The notes beneath the pieces were generated by a model. That model was not told the origin of the DNA and did no database searches. It worked only from the letters and a program-made list of their open reading frames with translations. The position numbers and the translations under genes were made by a program. Source: Voacanga thouarsii (Eukaryota > Streptophyta > Magnoliopsida > Gentianales > Apocynaceae). Taken from it: a stretch of DNA of 64,000 nt. Shown here one piece after another: positions 1-11,583 of this stretch (its first letter is position 1; each line of letters starts with the position of its first letter). The stretch covers positions 248,001 to 312,000 of the forward strand of contig JANUWF010001475.1 of NCBI GenBank assembly GCA_026120185.1, written 5' to 3'.

Positions 1-499
1 AAAAAAATAGAAAGTAGACTTCACTTCTTTTTTAAGTTATGAATTCACTATCTTTTTAGTCAATTTAGTAGATTTTCCAATCTCACTAAAACAACTAAAA
101 AAATGCATCAAGAACAATTCCTTAGAAAATATCAAGACTATTAATGACTTCCTAGTATATAGTTTGTTGAGTGGATGGAGCACAAGTGGAAGATTAGCAT
201 GCCCATATGCATGGAGCAGACGAAGTCTTTCTAACTACAAAATGGATCTAAGCACTCCTGCTTTGATTGTCATTGACGTTTCTTACCTTTAGACCACTTG
301 TACAAAAGGGAAAAAATATCATTTAGGAAGGACAAGGGGCGTGGGACATCCCAACCAATACTACAGGCCTCAGAAGATGGGATGTTGGATAGAATTTGTC
401 ATCTTCTAATGATAACATATATAGCAACTAAATTAGGTAAAGATTATAGAAGCGGAGTATATCAAAATTGAGTGAAGAGCAATATATTTTGGGATTTAC

Positions 500-1850
500 C
501 TTATTGGTGAACTAATCTGATCCACCATAATGTAAACATGATGCACAATGAGAAGAATATATTTAATAATGTATTCAATATTGTAATGGATGTTAAGAAA
601 AAAATCAAAGGACAATTTAAAGGCCCGCCGTGATATTGAAACATATTGTGGCAAACCTGATTTACATGTCAGTAGAACTGGGGAAGGGAGGTTAAGCATT
701 TTGAAGGCTAAATATTCCCTGTCTTCAAAGCAAAAAACTATCTTGCTTGAGCAGTTGAAGGATTTACGTTGACCGGATGGATATGCCTCCAACTTGGGCT
801 GATGTGTTGATATCAAAGAGCTGAAATTGTCTAGAATGAAGAGTTATGATTGCCACATTTTTATAGAGAGGTTGCTTCTAATTGCATTGGGGGAATTTGT
901 TCCGATGTCTATATGGAATGTCTTGACTGAATTAAATATATTTTATCAAGATTTGTGTGCTCTTAAACACTCGTTGGCTCATATGAGATAATTGAAAAGT
1001 GAAATTATAGTTCTCTTATGTAAGTTCAAAAAAAAAAAATCCCCTATTTCTTTGATGTGATGGAGCACCTAATAATTCATTTACCTTATGAAGAAAGAGT
1101 TGGTAGATTGGTGCAATATAGATGGATATATCCTTTCGAGGGGTATATTCTCTAATTAGGGTTTTTGCATATTTAGAAATTAAATTTAAAATTAATTAAT
1201 TATCAATATTTTGGTTGATGTTTAGGATTATATCGATTAAAGATGAAGGTTATAAATAAGGCAAGAGTTGAGGAATCAATTTACAATGCTTACCTAGTTG
1301 AGGAAGCATCTACCTATTTTTATATTATTTTGAGTCACATGTCGAAACTAGACACACAACGGTGTCTTGTATAATAAAGGTGATACGGGGGTTAGCTCGT
1401 CAGAAAATACATTATCAATATGTAATATTTCTGGACGAGACTTTGGAAAAATGCATAAAAGGTTTCTTTCAAATGATAAATTTAAAGTAGCAACAAATTA
1501 CATTTTGCTGAACTATGAAGAGGTTCAACTTTATATCACGTACGGATCTTTTCTTTGTTACAGATAATTCAAAATGAATTTATGTAGGTACCATGGAAAG
1601 ACTTCATAGAAGAGAAAATTTAAATCTTGTGATGGTTATAATGAGACAGGATATTCAAAGACAACTGCAGATCGGTCTTGTAATGGTTATAATGTTGCTA
1701 AACTGCATTTTTCTTGTAGTAGGACATCGGTGTTGAATATAACAAATCTTGACATTGAACGAAGAATGGAGAACGAGTTTGCTTGTTGGTTTAAGGATTA
1801 TGTGAGTTTGCCTGTTTGTTACTGTGGGATTTTCAAGGGACACCAATTTA
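500..1850 (+). pseudogene. CACTA transposase relic (TNP2 C-terminal, DUF4218/DUF4216-like)
   Basis: Conceptual translation gives the TNP2-like stretch HHNVNMMHNEKNIF, then KDNLKARRDIETYCGKPDLH, then DUF4218-like pieces such as PDGYASNLG, KELKLSRMKSYDCHIF and a decayed form of the usual PYEARVGGPVQYRW segment. A later portion (about 1370-1850) resembles the region after DUF4218, with LSICNISGRDFGK and NYILLNYEEVQLYI. Stop codons and frame changes interrupt it (for example after QLKDLR near 772 and after SLAHMR near 990), so it is a dead copy. In autonomous elements this protein cuts the element ends together with a second protein. A parallel relic lies at 46390-47740. I see no intact open reading frame. 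Confidence 0.75.
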
Positions 1851-1988
1851 TTCATAATTGTTAATTAACTAGCTGACAAAAATCCTTTGCAAATGTACTA
1901 GGGATTACCAACAGCTTTATTAATTTCATATCCTTAGAATTTTATTGGTCGTCATTAATCCCTAGATAAAATTTCTCTATTGAATTTG

Positions 1989-4900
1989 TGAAATCCCTGT
2001 CGAAACCAACCTTAGAGTAAGGGGGTTGGGATGCATATCATATTTTATTGCATGTTTAAATATATTTTTATATAATTTTATGTGCTTTGGATTTGTATTT
2101 TATAGTCTCGAGGGCTTAATTATGTTTATTGAGTAAGAAAGGCAAAATGGTAATTTTTGCTTGAGGTGAAAATAGGGAGATAGCTTGAGGATTAAATAGG
2201 AAAAATATTTTGGAGAGAAAATAAGAACAAGAGTTGTTGTGGTTTAGTGGTTAGAGCTTTGGAATTAATTCTTGAGGTCTTGGGTTCAAATTCCATCATT
2301 GGAGCTTTAGCATGATTAAATTTTATTTTTGTTTGGGAAGGTTGTATTTTTGGCCTTGTGTGCTTTAGAGAATAGTAGAGGTGTTGTCCTAGGGGAGACA
2401 TGATAGGAGTATCCTAATCCTACTCTTGTGTCCTACAAAAATTTCCAAGGGAATTCATACCCTTCTTGATCCTTAGTTTTTCCTACTTCTCAATTCATTA
2501 GGTTGGTCAATTTGTTCTAGTCAATTTCATTCCAGAAAATTTCAGTAAAGTGCTGTGGCTTTGAAGGTTCAAAAATGTCTAAGTGTAAGACATCTTATGG
2601 ACCAAAAATGGGTAGGAGTTTGGGAAGGTTCCCAAGAGATTAAACTCCATGGTTGAACCTTCAAAACCCCACTCTACCTATGTTCATTTTCTTCATGAAG
2701 TAATCTGGAATTTTTCTAGCTTCTTGTGCATTCAAGGTGTTGAAATTTTCAGCCATCATTCCCTCCCAAATGCTGCCAGAAAATAGCCCTCTTGGCCAAT
2801 TTGAAATCTGAAATTTTATGGCCAAATTCAAACTGCACAAATGCTGTGCAAACCAGAAAATTTTCTGGTCAAATTCGCAGCTTAGGTGAGCTTGAACCAA
2901 GTTGTTTTCTTCCAGTTTTTCACTAGCATCTTAGCCACGTTTTTCTTCCATAAAGAAGGCTGGAAACCAGCCTTGAAAGGCCTCTAAATACCCCTTCAAA
3001 TCTTCTGCAAGTTGGCTGGAAAATGGCAGCAAAAGCTGCCCAGAAATTTGCAGCAGCTAGCGAAATTCTGTACAGGAAATTTTCCAGCCTTGCACCATCT
3101 TCAGCCCTGATCGAAACTTCACCATTTTTCTGTACAAACTTCTCTTGAACAGCCATGAACTGAGCTCCATCATCTTCCCCAACTTTCTACTCGAAAAACC
3201 AGTCATGGTTGCCCCTAAAATATCTCCAACAATTACTCCAATCAAGCCATTGATTGAAAACCAAAATTTCAGCAAATATATTTAGTAAACTTCCATAAAA
3301 CATCACTTAAACAACCAGACATTCCTTCACCATTGTACTCCCTCTTTTCAACCACCATTAAGCTTCTTCAAACAGCTTTCATCCAGCAAAAACTCTGAGC
3401 AAACCAGCCGGCCATTAGAGCTTCCAAAAGCTCTCCTCCATTGAAGATCTTCTTACCATATTTTGTTTCCTAAATTGATTCCCTAAAATATTCTTTTAGG
3501 ATTTCAAACAACCAGCCTTTCCTTTTCCTATTAAAGCAGAAATTCAATTGCCAAAACCCCTCAAACAATTTGGCACTCCAATCCCACAGAATTTCGGCCA
3601 ACTTCAATCAAATCCTCTCCATTCTCTTCAACCTTCAAGAACACCAAGAACACCTACTCACTTTCTCACGCCTAAGGCCACCAAAACCATTTCAATCTTC
3701 TTCAAAAAAAATCCAGATTTCACCTACTCACTTCCATGAATCCATTCATACCACTTTTAACATCAAACTCCAAAATCCAACTCTCTCTCTTAGATCGAAA
3801 ACTAGTATTTTTGTGAAGGCTCAAGAATACCTTCAAGGTAAGCTTGTCTAGTCAACTTCATCTTCACTAATCTTCAACCTCTAATGAATATATGTGTGTA
3901 AAATCATACTAATGGACTATCTTCTTCTCTTCTCTCTCTCTCTCTATCTCTCTCTCTTGACCGAATGATTCCTTCAACAATGGCCATGTTTTCTTCATCT
4001 CTCTTGGACGGATCTAGTCTCCTAGGAGTTGAGATCCATTCAAAACTTCTCCAAGGTACTTATCAATCAAGTAAGCCTCTTCAAACCTCTTTTTAAATTC
4101 TAGATTCATGTCTCTAGGATGATTTTGGAAGGAGATGGATTATGATTACGATTTGAGCATGTATTGTTGTGATGAGTTGAGATTGAAGCATGAATAAATG
4201 TGTGTATATGATGGAGATGTGATTGATGCATGAGTGGATTGTCTTGGTTGATTGTATGGCGTTTTTAGGGTTTAATGCATGTTTCCATGTCGTGAGTGGT
4301 ATATGTGATCAAGTATGTTAGAGATTATATCACCTTTGGTGAATAGGGTTTATGTTCATGTATGATTGTTGAAGCCATGAATATGTTTATGTTGGTAGAG
4401 GTTAGATCATGTCTTGGTAAATTTAGATCTATGCCTTTATTCATAATTTGGATGATTTGATGAATTGAAGTGGAGTATATGTTCATGATTGTGGTTGGCA
4501 ATAGAAATATGATCATGACCTAATTGTCCCTAAGCTAATTTTATTTCTTCAATAAAATAATTAATGCTATAATTTCTTCTAGTAAATTTCGAAAACCCTA
4601 GGAAAATGTGGATTTGGTCCTTTATATAAAATAGTGATATTTTAGTCAAATAAATAATGGCTTTTATTAAAGAAATAAAATATATAGATTTTATATAAAA
4701 TAAAATATATAGAAAATAATAATAAAGCCTTTCATATGAATATTCATAATAGGTAAAATATTAATTTTATAAGTCTTTTATTCATAAATACTATTAAAAT
4801 TTATTTATTATCTTTCAATCAAAACCTATTAAAATTTACTTTCGACTAATTTTAGTTACCAATTATTTTCTAACAAATAATTATTAATAGATTATTATTT

Positions 4901-6186
4901 TACCTAATACCACATAGGACTCTTCATCAAATAAACTCTAATTCATTCTTAGCAAGATTTAAACCTTCAACTTATTAGTACCTATTTCCCAAACCCTAAT
5001 TATTTTAATATCAAATTAGACTTAGCTTATAAACCCTTTTATTTATTATCTGGTCTTAAGCTTGGGACACTAGGATCATGGTTGCAGTAAGTTAAGCTAG
5101 AATTATTTGTAAAGGTGAATCTTGGCTTGAGTTTAATTATGGCTTTGTTTGCCCCAGGCGGGGTTAGGTCAGCTGTTGGAGACCTTTATTTTGAGCAAGG
5201 ATCCAGTAAGCTCCTGCATAAAACTTGTTTGTTGTAAAAGGTTTCTATGGCAAGCTAAACCCGAAGTTTGTGAACACTGGTTTGTTAAGGGCAATTAGGG
5301 ACTGTTTCCTTTCTTGTTTTAATCAAACCAATTATTTGAAAAATAACAAGTAATTTTATGAACTACGTTGAGTACTCAATAAGGGTAGGCTAGTAGTACT
5401 AGTTTTGAAGAGCAAGAGTGAGTTTTTTAGCAAGAGGCCACCTCCAAAAGATGACCTCAACTTAGAGAAACGCCAGTACTACATAGTCATTCCAATCCGA
5501 GCTAGCAGTTTTCAGTTATGTGGACTGTGTGTTGCCAGAGTAGACAACCGATTTTGTTTGGGTGTAGAAAATGAGGAGAATCTTACCCGGTAGGCCGATC
5601 ACCTACCTTTTGTCAGTCTACACAAAGTGTGGCAGTCTAACCGGCAGTATACCCAACGTGTGGCATACTGACCATGTGGACATGGGGCCCAACGTGTGGT
5701 AACCCATAACCACCTTTTTGAGTGGTTGATTTTATTGTACTTGTATGGTTGGAAAAGCCAAAACGCCACTCTTGCTTTTGAACATTATTTATTGCTTGCC
5801 AGTATTTTCCTTATAAGATTCTTACACTTTGCATCCACGAACTGTTTTCACTGGACACTCAAAGCACACACGGACTTACTGAGATATTTATCTCATCACC
5901 CTTTTTACCATGATTTCAGGTCGATCCTGCTTGTGGGGATGAGTAGCTAGTGTTGTCTGCCTTGGAAGAGATTTTGTTATTAATTTTTGTGTAGTGCTTT
6001 GGGAGCTGAGAGTGAATAATTTGATTCTGGATTTGTTTTTGAATTCTTGGATTGTAATAAGTTTTAAGTTTAAAGTATTATTTTTATTCTATTATTTTAA
6101 TTGTGTGACCTAGTTATAAAGACCCCTTATCCTTTGGATGGGGTGACATCCCCAGCCCTATTGGGCCTAGGAAGCGGGGTGTTACA
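1989..6186 (+). mobile_element. Solo LTR of a gypsy-type (Tekay/Del-like) retrotransposon
   Basis: A segment of about 4.2 kb is present here and absent from the otherwise parallel copy at 47872-47882, where the uninterrupted site reads GAATTGGTGTTAAC. The inserted DNA starts TGAAATCCC and ends GGGGTGTTACA, matching the common plant gypsy LTR ends TGTAACACCCC...GGGGTGTTACA with decay at the left. Flanks ATTTG and AGG(TG) look like a degraded ATTGG target duplication. No primer-binding site, polypurine tract or pol coding is visible inside, and a length near 4 kb fits the long LTRs of the Tekay/Del lineage, so I read it as a solo LTR left by LTR-LTR recombination. The clade is inference. Small ORFs within it (e.g. 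3548-3851) look like chance. Confidence 0.65.
2240..2294 (+). other. tRNA-like Pol III A/B box pair inside the LTR
   Basis: TGGTTTAGTGG (2240-2250) fits the A-box consensus and GGTTCAAATTCC (2283-2294) fits a B box with one extra T, at tRNA-like spacing. No complete cloverleaf is evident. It may be a tRNA-derived SINE head or a tRNA relic embedded in the LTR. Weak evidence. Confidence 0.3.
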
Positions 6187-6370
6187 AGGTGTTAACGTAA
6201 CTTATCTTCCCTTGGTAATCTATCATAATTAGCAAAGGATTTTGTTTCCTCGATATTTGTAAGGAGTTTTTCAGCAAAGGACCAATCCCTCGCGATGATC
6301 ACTCATTGACTTCGCATCACCAAATCAGCGATGGATTAGCCCGTCATTAATTTTCTGTTTTGTTGTAGTG

Positions 6371-7907
6371 AGATTATCTTAGACTGTCACAAAGAGGTGA
6401 TTACTCTTTTCATGAAAAAAGGCATAGAAGCTCTATTGTACAGGTTCGTATTGATTAACTAAAGATATGTGTTCAACATACAAGGTTATTGATCTTGTGA
6501 AGGAAATCTTACCTGTAGTATATCAAAGTATATATGTCCCACTTTATCACACCGCCAATTTATACTCAAACCACAGTAGTAATAGTCCAATCTTTATTTA
6601 TTATAGTACTTTTATAAAGACTACTATCACGTAGTCTAATTCTATGTATTCTAAATACGCTTACACTATTGGTGTGAGAGAACTACTCACTGATTAAAGG
6701 TAAACTATTCCTCACCTAGAACCCAGAGTGTAATGATTTAAACCTTGATAAAATTCTCAATTTCATCAATTGATCAAGAACTTTCTTAACTGTATGTTAA
6801 ATATCATAATCTATACCTTATTATGAAGCATAACCCAATATGTAGATCGTTTACTAACATACATAGACCTTCATGAATGAAAAATGTGAAAACAAACTTG
6901 TTGAATAGAATATTATTATTAATGCAAAAATGAATATCTTTACAAAATTTCTTAGTCTTTGAGAATATATTTCCAACAATTCATCCGTCCAAAATCAAAA
7001 TCAAAATGTACAGATGATTATGAAGAATGATGATGATAAGGTTCAAATTTTCAAATATTTATGTAAACTAAATAAGAGTAACCAACAAACTAAAAAAGTA
7101 ACAAATAATATTTCAAAATTCTAATTAATAAAGTAATTAGAGATGTTAATAATAGTAAAAGTTCAAACAAATAAAATGAAATAAAAGATTAACTAAGAAT
7201 AAAATAATAAAAATAATTTAATAACTAATTAGCTCAATAATGAAATATAAGAGAATAGAAAGAACTTAGAAATTTATTTAAAGTTAAGTAAATAACTAAA
7301 ATAAGTAAACAATTAATAAAGTTAAAAACAAGAATATAAGATCAAAAAATACTAACTAGTTGCTAGCCAAGAAATATGAGTACTTTGAGTTTTACTTTTT
7401 AAAATTTTGAATCATCTACTATTCTAATACTCAATGATCTTTCAAATTTTGACAAAATTGCTTGAAGAATTCAAAAAAAAATAATGAATTTTATTTTAAT
7501 ACTTTTTCTAGAGGAAATGGAGATTATTGAAGATCATGATAATAAAAAGAGTAAAAATGGAGAATTGAAGAGTATTTAATGAGCTTTAGGGTGAATTAGA
7601 AAGTATTTATAGATTTTTGGAAGTAATGAAATAAAACTAGATGTTGGTTGGCCAAAAATAGTTAGCAAAGCCATTGCTAGGTGGACAAGCCTATCAGTCC
7701 AAGGGCAGTTCCACGGGCCTAGGCCTGGAATTTTACTTCTTTGCCCAACACGAATAGGCCTCCTAGGCTGGACCGCAGGCTGACTCATGCTACAATGCAC
7801 GAATAAGTACTTATTTTGTTTTGATTGGAGTTTACTGAAATAGTTTAGCTATCTTCTAAAGAAGACCAAGAAGCATTGACCTTCTCCTAGTTAATACTAG
7901 GGTTGTT
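6371..7907. repeat. Flank of the CACTA end shared with 48058-49685
   Basis: This non-coding stretch lies immediately right of the CACTA terminus and is colinear with 48058-49685. It begins with a degraded Copia-type LTR (about 6390-6990; compare the related LTR at 39.9-40.57 kb, which shares segments such as CAACATACAAG and TAGTAATAGT), followed by AT-rich DNA and a short GC-richer piece (7640-7800). Homology to the second copy stops abruptly at TTAATAC (7907). No gene is visible. Confidence 0.6.
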
Positions 7908-8160
7908 TAGAAAAATCAAAGCCTGAACCACCTGACCCAATCAAAATTTTAATTTTTTGGGCTGGTTTGGTTTGGGTTAGGTTAAGAAAATTAGGAACCG
8001 ATAATTAAGTTCAAATTTTTAAAATTATATAACCCAACCCGAACCAATATATATTAATTAAATTTATTTTAATTTAAAAAATATATAAAACATTAAAAAA
8101 CAAAAAACAAAAAAATAAAATTAGATAAACCCTAAAGTCTAAATACCTTTTTAGATAAAA
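7908..8160. repeat. Dispersed AT-rich repeat with CCCAACCCGAACC motifs
   Basis: This gap between the duplicated block and the RWP-RK relic holds degenerate GGTTTGGGTTAGG / AACCCAACCCGAACC motifs of a kind often seen in plant dispersed repeats. No coding potential is visible. Confidence 0.35.
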
Positions 8161-8179
8161 TCATTTCAAGGTCACGAGC

Positions 8180-8222
<43 letters not shown>
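8180..8222. repeat. (TC)n microsatellite
   Basis: An uninterrupted TC run ends just before the RWP-RK relic. Pyrimidine-rich tracts are common in plant 5' leaders, so it may be the remains of that gene's leader. Confidence 0.9.
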
Positions 8223-8224
<2 letters not shown>

Positions 8225-8227
8225 AAA

Positions 8228-9037
8228 TGCTGTTTTGGATTTGCAATTTGATCTACCTATTCAAGAGACTAGTTTTAATGTTGTTCCTCTGATGGATGTT
8301 GTAATTCATTTGAGAGGTGGTCAAATTTTGAAATAGCTTCCAATCAAGAAGATTTTGATGTTTTTTCCTTTCTGAGAAACCACTTCCTCTTGATTTAAGG
8401 TGGGATACTTTTAAGTCTTTTTTTTTAAAGGGACTTTTCACTCGTCTTCTTCATCTGGTTTGGTTTGTTGTATTATGAATTAGTGAAAGTTATGAACATG
8501 CTACTGTGGAGGAAATGCCTATTGAAGATATCACTTCAAACGAAGTTCCTGTGCAGAAGAAGGTAATCAAGAGCTCCAAGACACTATCAAGAGCAACTAT
8601 TTCGAAGTACTTTTACATGTCAATGACTTGAGCGGCCAAAGAACTGAATGTTTGCCGAACCAGTCTCAAAAAAAGATGTAGGGAGTTGGGAATTCGTAGA
8701 TGGCCTTACAGAAAGTTTATGAGCTTGGAGACCACAATCAAGATTGTTCAGGTTCTTTCTCACACACACTTGTGCATGAAGAACTAATAAAGGAATAGTG
8801 CCTATTGAAAGGTTCCATTTAGATTTGCAGGGTTTGCAAATTGAAGAAGATGGAGTACATATGGCTGAGGAGAGAATGGCCATTGAGATACTGGAACGTG
8901 AGAAGAAATTGATGGAAGAAATCCTTGATGCGAAGTTGGAAGACCAAACAAAGAGGCTGAGACAAGTATGTTTCAAGGCTAAATATGAGAAGAAAAAACT
9001 CAGGGATCTGAAAAAAAGTTTGAGAGGCAGATGTTAG
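8228..9037 (+). pseudogene. RWP-RK domain (RKD-type) transcription factor relic, copy 1
   Basis: RKD proteins are plant transcription factors with a DNA-binding RWP-RK domain. Conceptual pieces in order: an N-terminal segment DLPIQETSFNVVPL and EDFDVFSF (8235-8400); an intron-like gap; SYEHATVEEMP leading into VPVQKKVIK; the RWP-RK domain [19 protein letters not shown] through [10 protein letters not shown] and RRWPYRK (8590-8750); an intron; then a coiled-coil-like tail starting at [16 protein letters not shown] and ending RGRC-stop at 9037. The hallmark RWPxRK is intact, but a TGA stop falls inside the domain (8629-8631) and the N-terminal exon holds stops and a frameshift. The intron after VQ and the splice acceptor TTGCAG before the tail are preserved, so it is not a processed copy. 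A related copy is captured in the Copia element at 35289-36475. Confidence 0.8.
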
Positions 9038-9290
9038 TCTAATTGCTTTGGTTATATAAGGTCACGTTTATGACCTTTCTCAAATTTTCTATACATTTAG
9101 AAGATGCTTAGGCATTAAAATCTATTGCATAAAATTAAGCTTAAGGGTATTCAACTTATTTGGAGTATCAAGATGGAAAAAAAATCGACAGAGTTTCCCC
9201 TATATATTGGACATTTTTAGGCACAAAGCCACCTCAAAATCAACAACATTTAAAAAAAAAAAAACATTAACTATCACAGCAATGCAAGGA

Positions 9291-9362
9291 TAATCACCTA
9301 TTACCCATAGGGAATAATCACCCATCACTCATGAGGAATGATAACCCATCACTCATGGGGAT
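9291..9362. repeat. Short tandem repeat, about 24 bp x 3
   Basis: Three degenerate copies of a unit like ATAATCACCCATCACTCATG lie head to tail. The surrounding 9.05-9.98 kb stretch shows no recognisable gene. Confidence 0.6.
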
Positions 9363-9993
9363 CCATTCTTATAAGTTAAAAAAAAGAGAAAATAGATTAG
9401 CCAAAATAGATAATAGATAAGCTGATGCCTAAGAATCATTCTTACAAGCAAGGCCTAATGCAGGGGCCATTTAATTGCTTGCCAAAATAGATTAGCCCAA
9501 GCTGTTAATAGACACAAGGCTTATCATCATATTCCACTTCTTAAATCCACAGACACTAGGTATGTGGTCTCAGACACATAATTCAATAGAAATGATTCTT
9601 AGGCATCAGCTTTTATATAATGGTCAATGACCTGATCATTTACTGGTGCTGTCTTCCATTCCGCAGAAATAAAAAGAAAATACCAGGAATTAAAGTTTCT
9701 CAAGATATATAAGAATTGTTGTCAATTTTCATCCCCAAAATCATAAATCCAGCACTTTGTAAACCACACTTGAGACTCAACATAGAGTTCCCAAAACCTT
9801 ATCTGAAACATATCTGATACAGTTCAGAATAAAGAAGGTAAAACAATGCCAGACAGATTTTGCTACTGTGACAACAGGAAAGGTAGCAATGCAAAATAAT
9901 TTCCAGGATAAACAAGATGAGGCATAATGAACAACATAAGAGACAAAAAAGGTTGAGATTGGATGATGATGAGCATGTGCAGAGTCTTTTTAC

Positions 9994-10090
9994 CTTTAGT
10001 AGCAATACTTGCTCACAAAGAGCTTGGGAACCAACCACGATGCTGATCTGTACCCTCGAGATACAAATCTGCAGGATAACTGAGTCCATT
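9994..10090 (-). pseudogene. Isoleucyl-tRNA synthetase exon fragment (organellar/bacterial type)
   Basis: The minus strand reads [19 protein letters not shown] followed by PSSL, a stop, then ASIATK, and then a splice-donor-like GTAAAA. This matches the highly conserved catalytic segment of bacterial-type IleRS ([18 protein letters not shown]...), the enzyme that attaches isoleucine to tRNA-Ile. Only about 30 codons remain. The TGA inside the exon (replacing the codon after SSL) and the lack of neighbouring IleRS exons show a dead fragment. The preserved exon edge (AAAG|GTAAAA) indicates origin from genomic DNA rather than a cDNA. It sits just left of the TRIM array. Confidence 0.8.
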
Positions 10091-10207
10091 TCTTTTCTCT
10101 AGCACAGCAGCCCATGACGACCCTAGGTGAAAGAAACGTAACAGAATCAGAGTCTTTTCCAGAGCAACATCATATGGGGTTCAGAGGGTGGCGGCGCAGG
10201 GGGCGGT

Positions 10208-11166
10208 TGTGATGCCCCAATCCCATATGGGATTGGGATGAGAAGTATGAATGGTATATAAGAATGAGCCTAAGTACCCATTGTCAACTTGGGATATCCA
10301 TTTTGACCCAGCGAGGACGATGGCCAAATAGTTGACCGTGGGTGCTGCCAGGCCCATAGTTGCGCTCCCGGGTTCGCAGGCACGGGGCGTGACATTTGGT
10401 ATCAGAGCAGGTAACCAACCCCGGTATGGGAACTAAGTGCTACACCGTGCGCGGTGGGAGCCACCTCTAGAATCCTATGCCGCCTAGTTGGTCCTGGGTT
10501 TGGCCCCTAAAGTATGGGAACTAAGTGCTACACCGTGCGCGGTGGGAGCCACCTCTAGAATCCTATGCCGCCTTGTTGGTCATGGGTTTGGCCCCTAAAG
10601 TATGGGCCTAGCGAGGACGCTTGGGCCTAAAGGAAGGGTGAATGTGATGCCCCAATCCCATATGGGATTAGGATGAGAAGTATGAATGGTATATAAAAAT
10701 GGGTCTAAGTATCCATTGTCAACTTGGGATATCCATTTTGGCCCAACGAGGACGACGACCAAGTAGTTAACCGTGGGAGCTGCCAGGCCCATAGTTGCTC
10801 TCCTGGGTCCGCGAGCACGGGGCGTGACATTTGGTATCAGAGACAGGTTACCAGCCCCGGTATGGGAACTAGGTGCTACACCGTGCACAGTGGGAGCCAC
10901 CTCTAGAATCCTATGCCGCCTGATTGGTCCTGGGTTTGGCCCCTAAAGAATGGACCCAGTGAGGACACTTGGGCCTAAAGGAGGGGTGAATGTGATACCC
11001 CAATCCCACATGGGATTGGGATGAGAAGTGTGTATGGTATATAAGAATGGGCCTAAGTACTTATTGTCAACTTGGGATATCCATTTTGGCCCAGCGAGGA
11101 CGGCAGCCAAGTAGTTGACCGTGGGTGCTGCCAGGCCCATAGTTGCGCTCCCGGGTCCACAGGCAC
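10208..11166 (+). mobile_element. TRIM retrotransposon array with three LTRs
   Basis: LTRs of 187 bp start TGTGATGCCCC and end GGGGCGTGACA (10208-10394, 10643-10829; the third, from 10991, is cut at 11166). The first two LTRs are each followed two bases later by a primer-binding site beginning TGGTATCAGAG (the full TGGTATCAGAGC at 10397-10408; the second copy, near 10832, reads TGGTATCAGAGA), and the second and third are preceded by purine-rich tracts (AAAGGAAGGGTGAA, AAAGGAGGGGTGAA). The internal regions are about 248 and 161 bp and hold no ORF; an 88-bp direct duplication (units from 10424 and 10512) explains most of the difference. Each LTR opens with a perfect or near-perfect 20-bp palindrome (CCAATCCCATATGGGATTGG). 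Tiny LTRs and a non-coding interior define a TRIM; LTR-int-LTR-int-LTR arrays arise by recombination. Confidence 0.85.
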
Positions 11167-11550
11167 GGATTTGCCATGGATTTGCCACAATCTGTTGCAA
11201 ATTGCAACGGATTTGCCACGGATTTTTTTAAAATTTTAAAAAAATAAATTTATTCGTAGTTGCAAATTTGCAACGGATTTGCGATGGCTTTTTTTTTTAT
11301 TTTAAAAAATAAAATTATTTTTTAATTTTTAGATGGCAGTCGCAAATTTAATTTGTTGCAAATTTGCAACAGATTTGCGACACTTTTTTTATTTTTAAAA
11401 AGTAAATTTATTTTTTAATTTTAGATTGCCGTCGCAAATCCGTCTCAAATTGAGACGGATTTGCGATGGATCAGGGTTTATGAAAACCTGATTCGTCGCA
11501 AATCCGTCACTAATCTAAAAAATTCACCAAAATTTTTTTTAATATTTGAT

Positions 11551-11583
<33 letters not shown>

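Larger units (their letters stand above)
1..6370 (+). mobile_element. CACTA (En/Spm) element, right-hand part, interrupted by an LTR
   Basis: The segment carries a decayed TNP2/DUF4218-type transposase reading on the plus strand and ends at 6370 in TTTTGTTGTAGTG, the reverse complement of a CACTA-type terminus (CACTACAACAAAA). Just inside the end lies the subterminal motif GCGATGGATTAGCCCGTC. The left end lies outside the window. An LTR of about 4.2 kb sits inside it (1989-6186). The same element end and the same flanking DNA recur at 45877-48057 and beyond, so these are copies made by segmental duplication rather than two independent insertions. Family assignment comes from the transposase relic plus the terminus; no left TIR or target duplication can be checked. 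Confidence 0.7.

Noticed and set aside
2240..2310. Possible functional tRNA gene
   Set aside because: A and B boxes are present but no acceptor-stem pairing or intact anticodon arm can be drawn; treated only as a tRNA-like segment.
3548..3851. Overlapping proline/serine-rich ORFs inside the 4.2-kb LTR
   Set aside because: No recognisable domain, no support in other frames, and the position inside an LTR argues for chance.
10595..11200. ORFs over the TRIM array on both strands
   Set aside because: They follow the repeated LTR sequence and repeat with it; TRIM interiors are non-coding.
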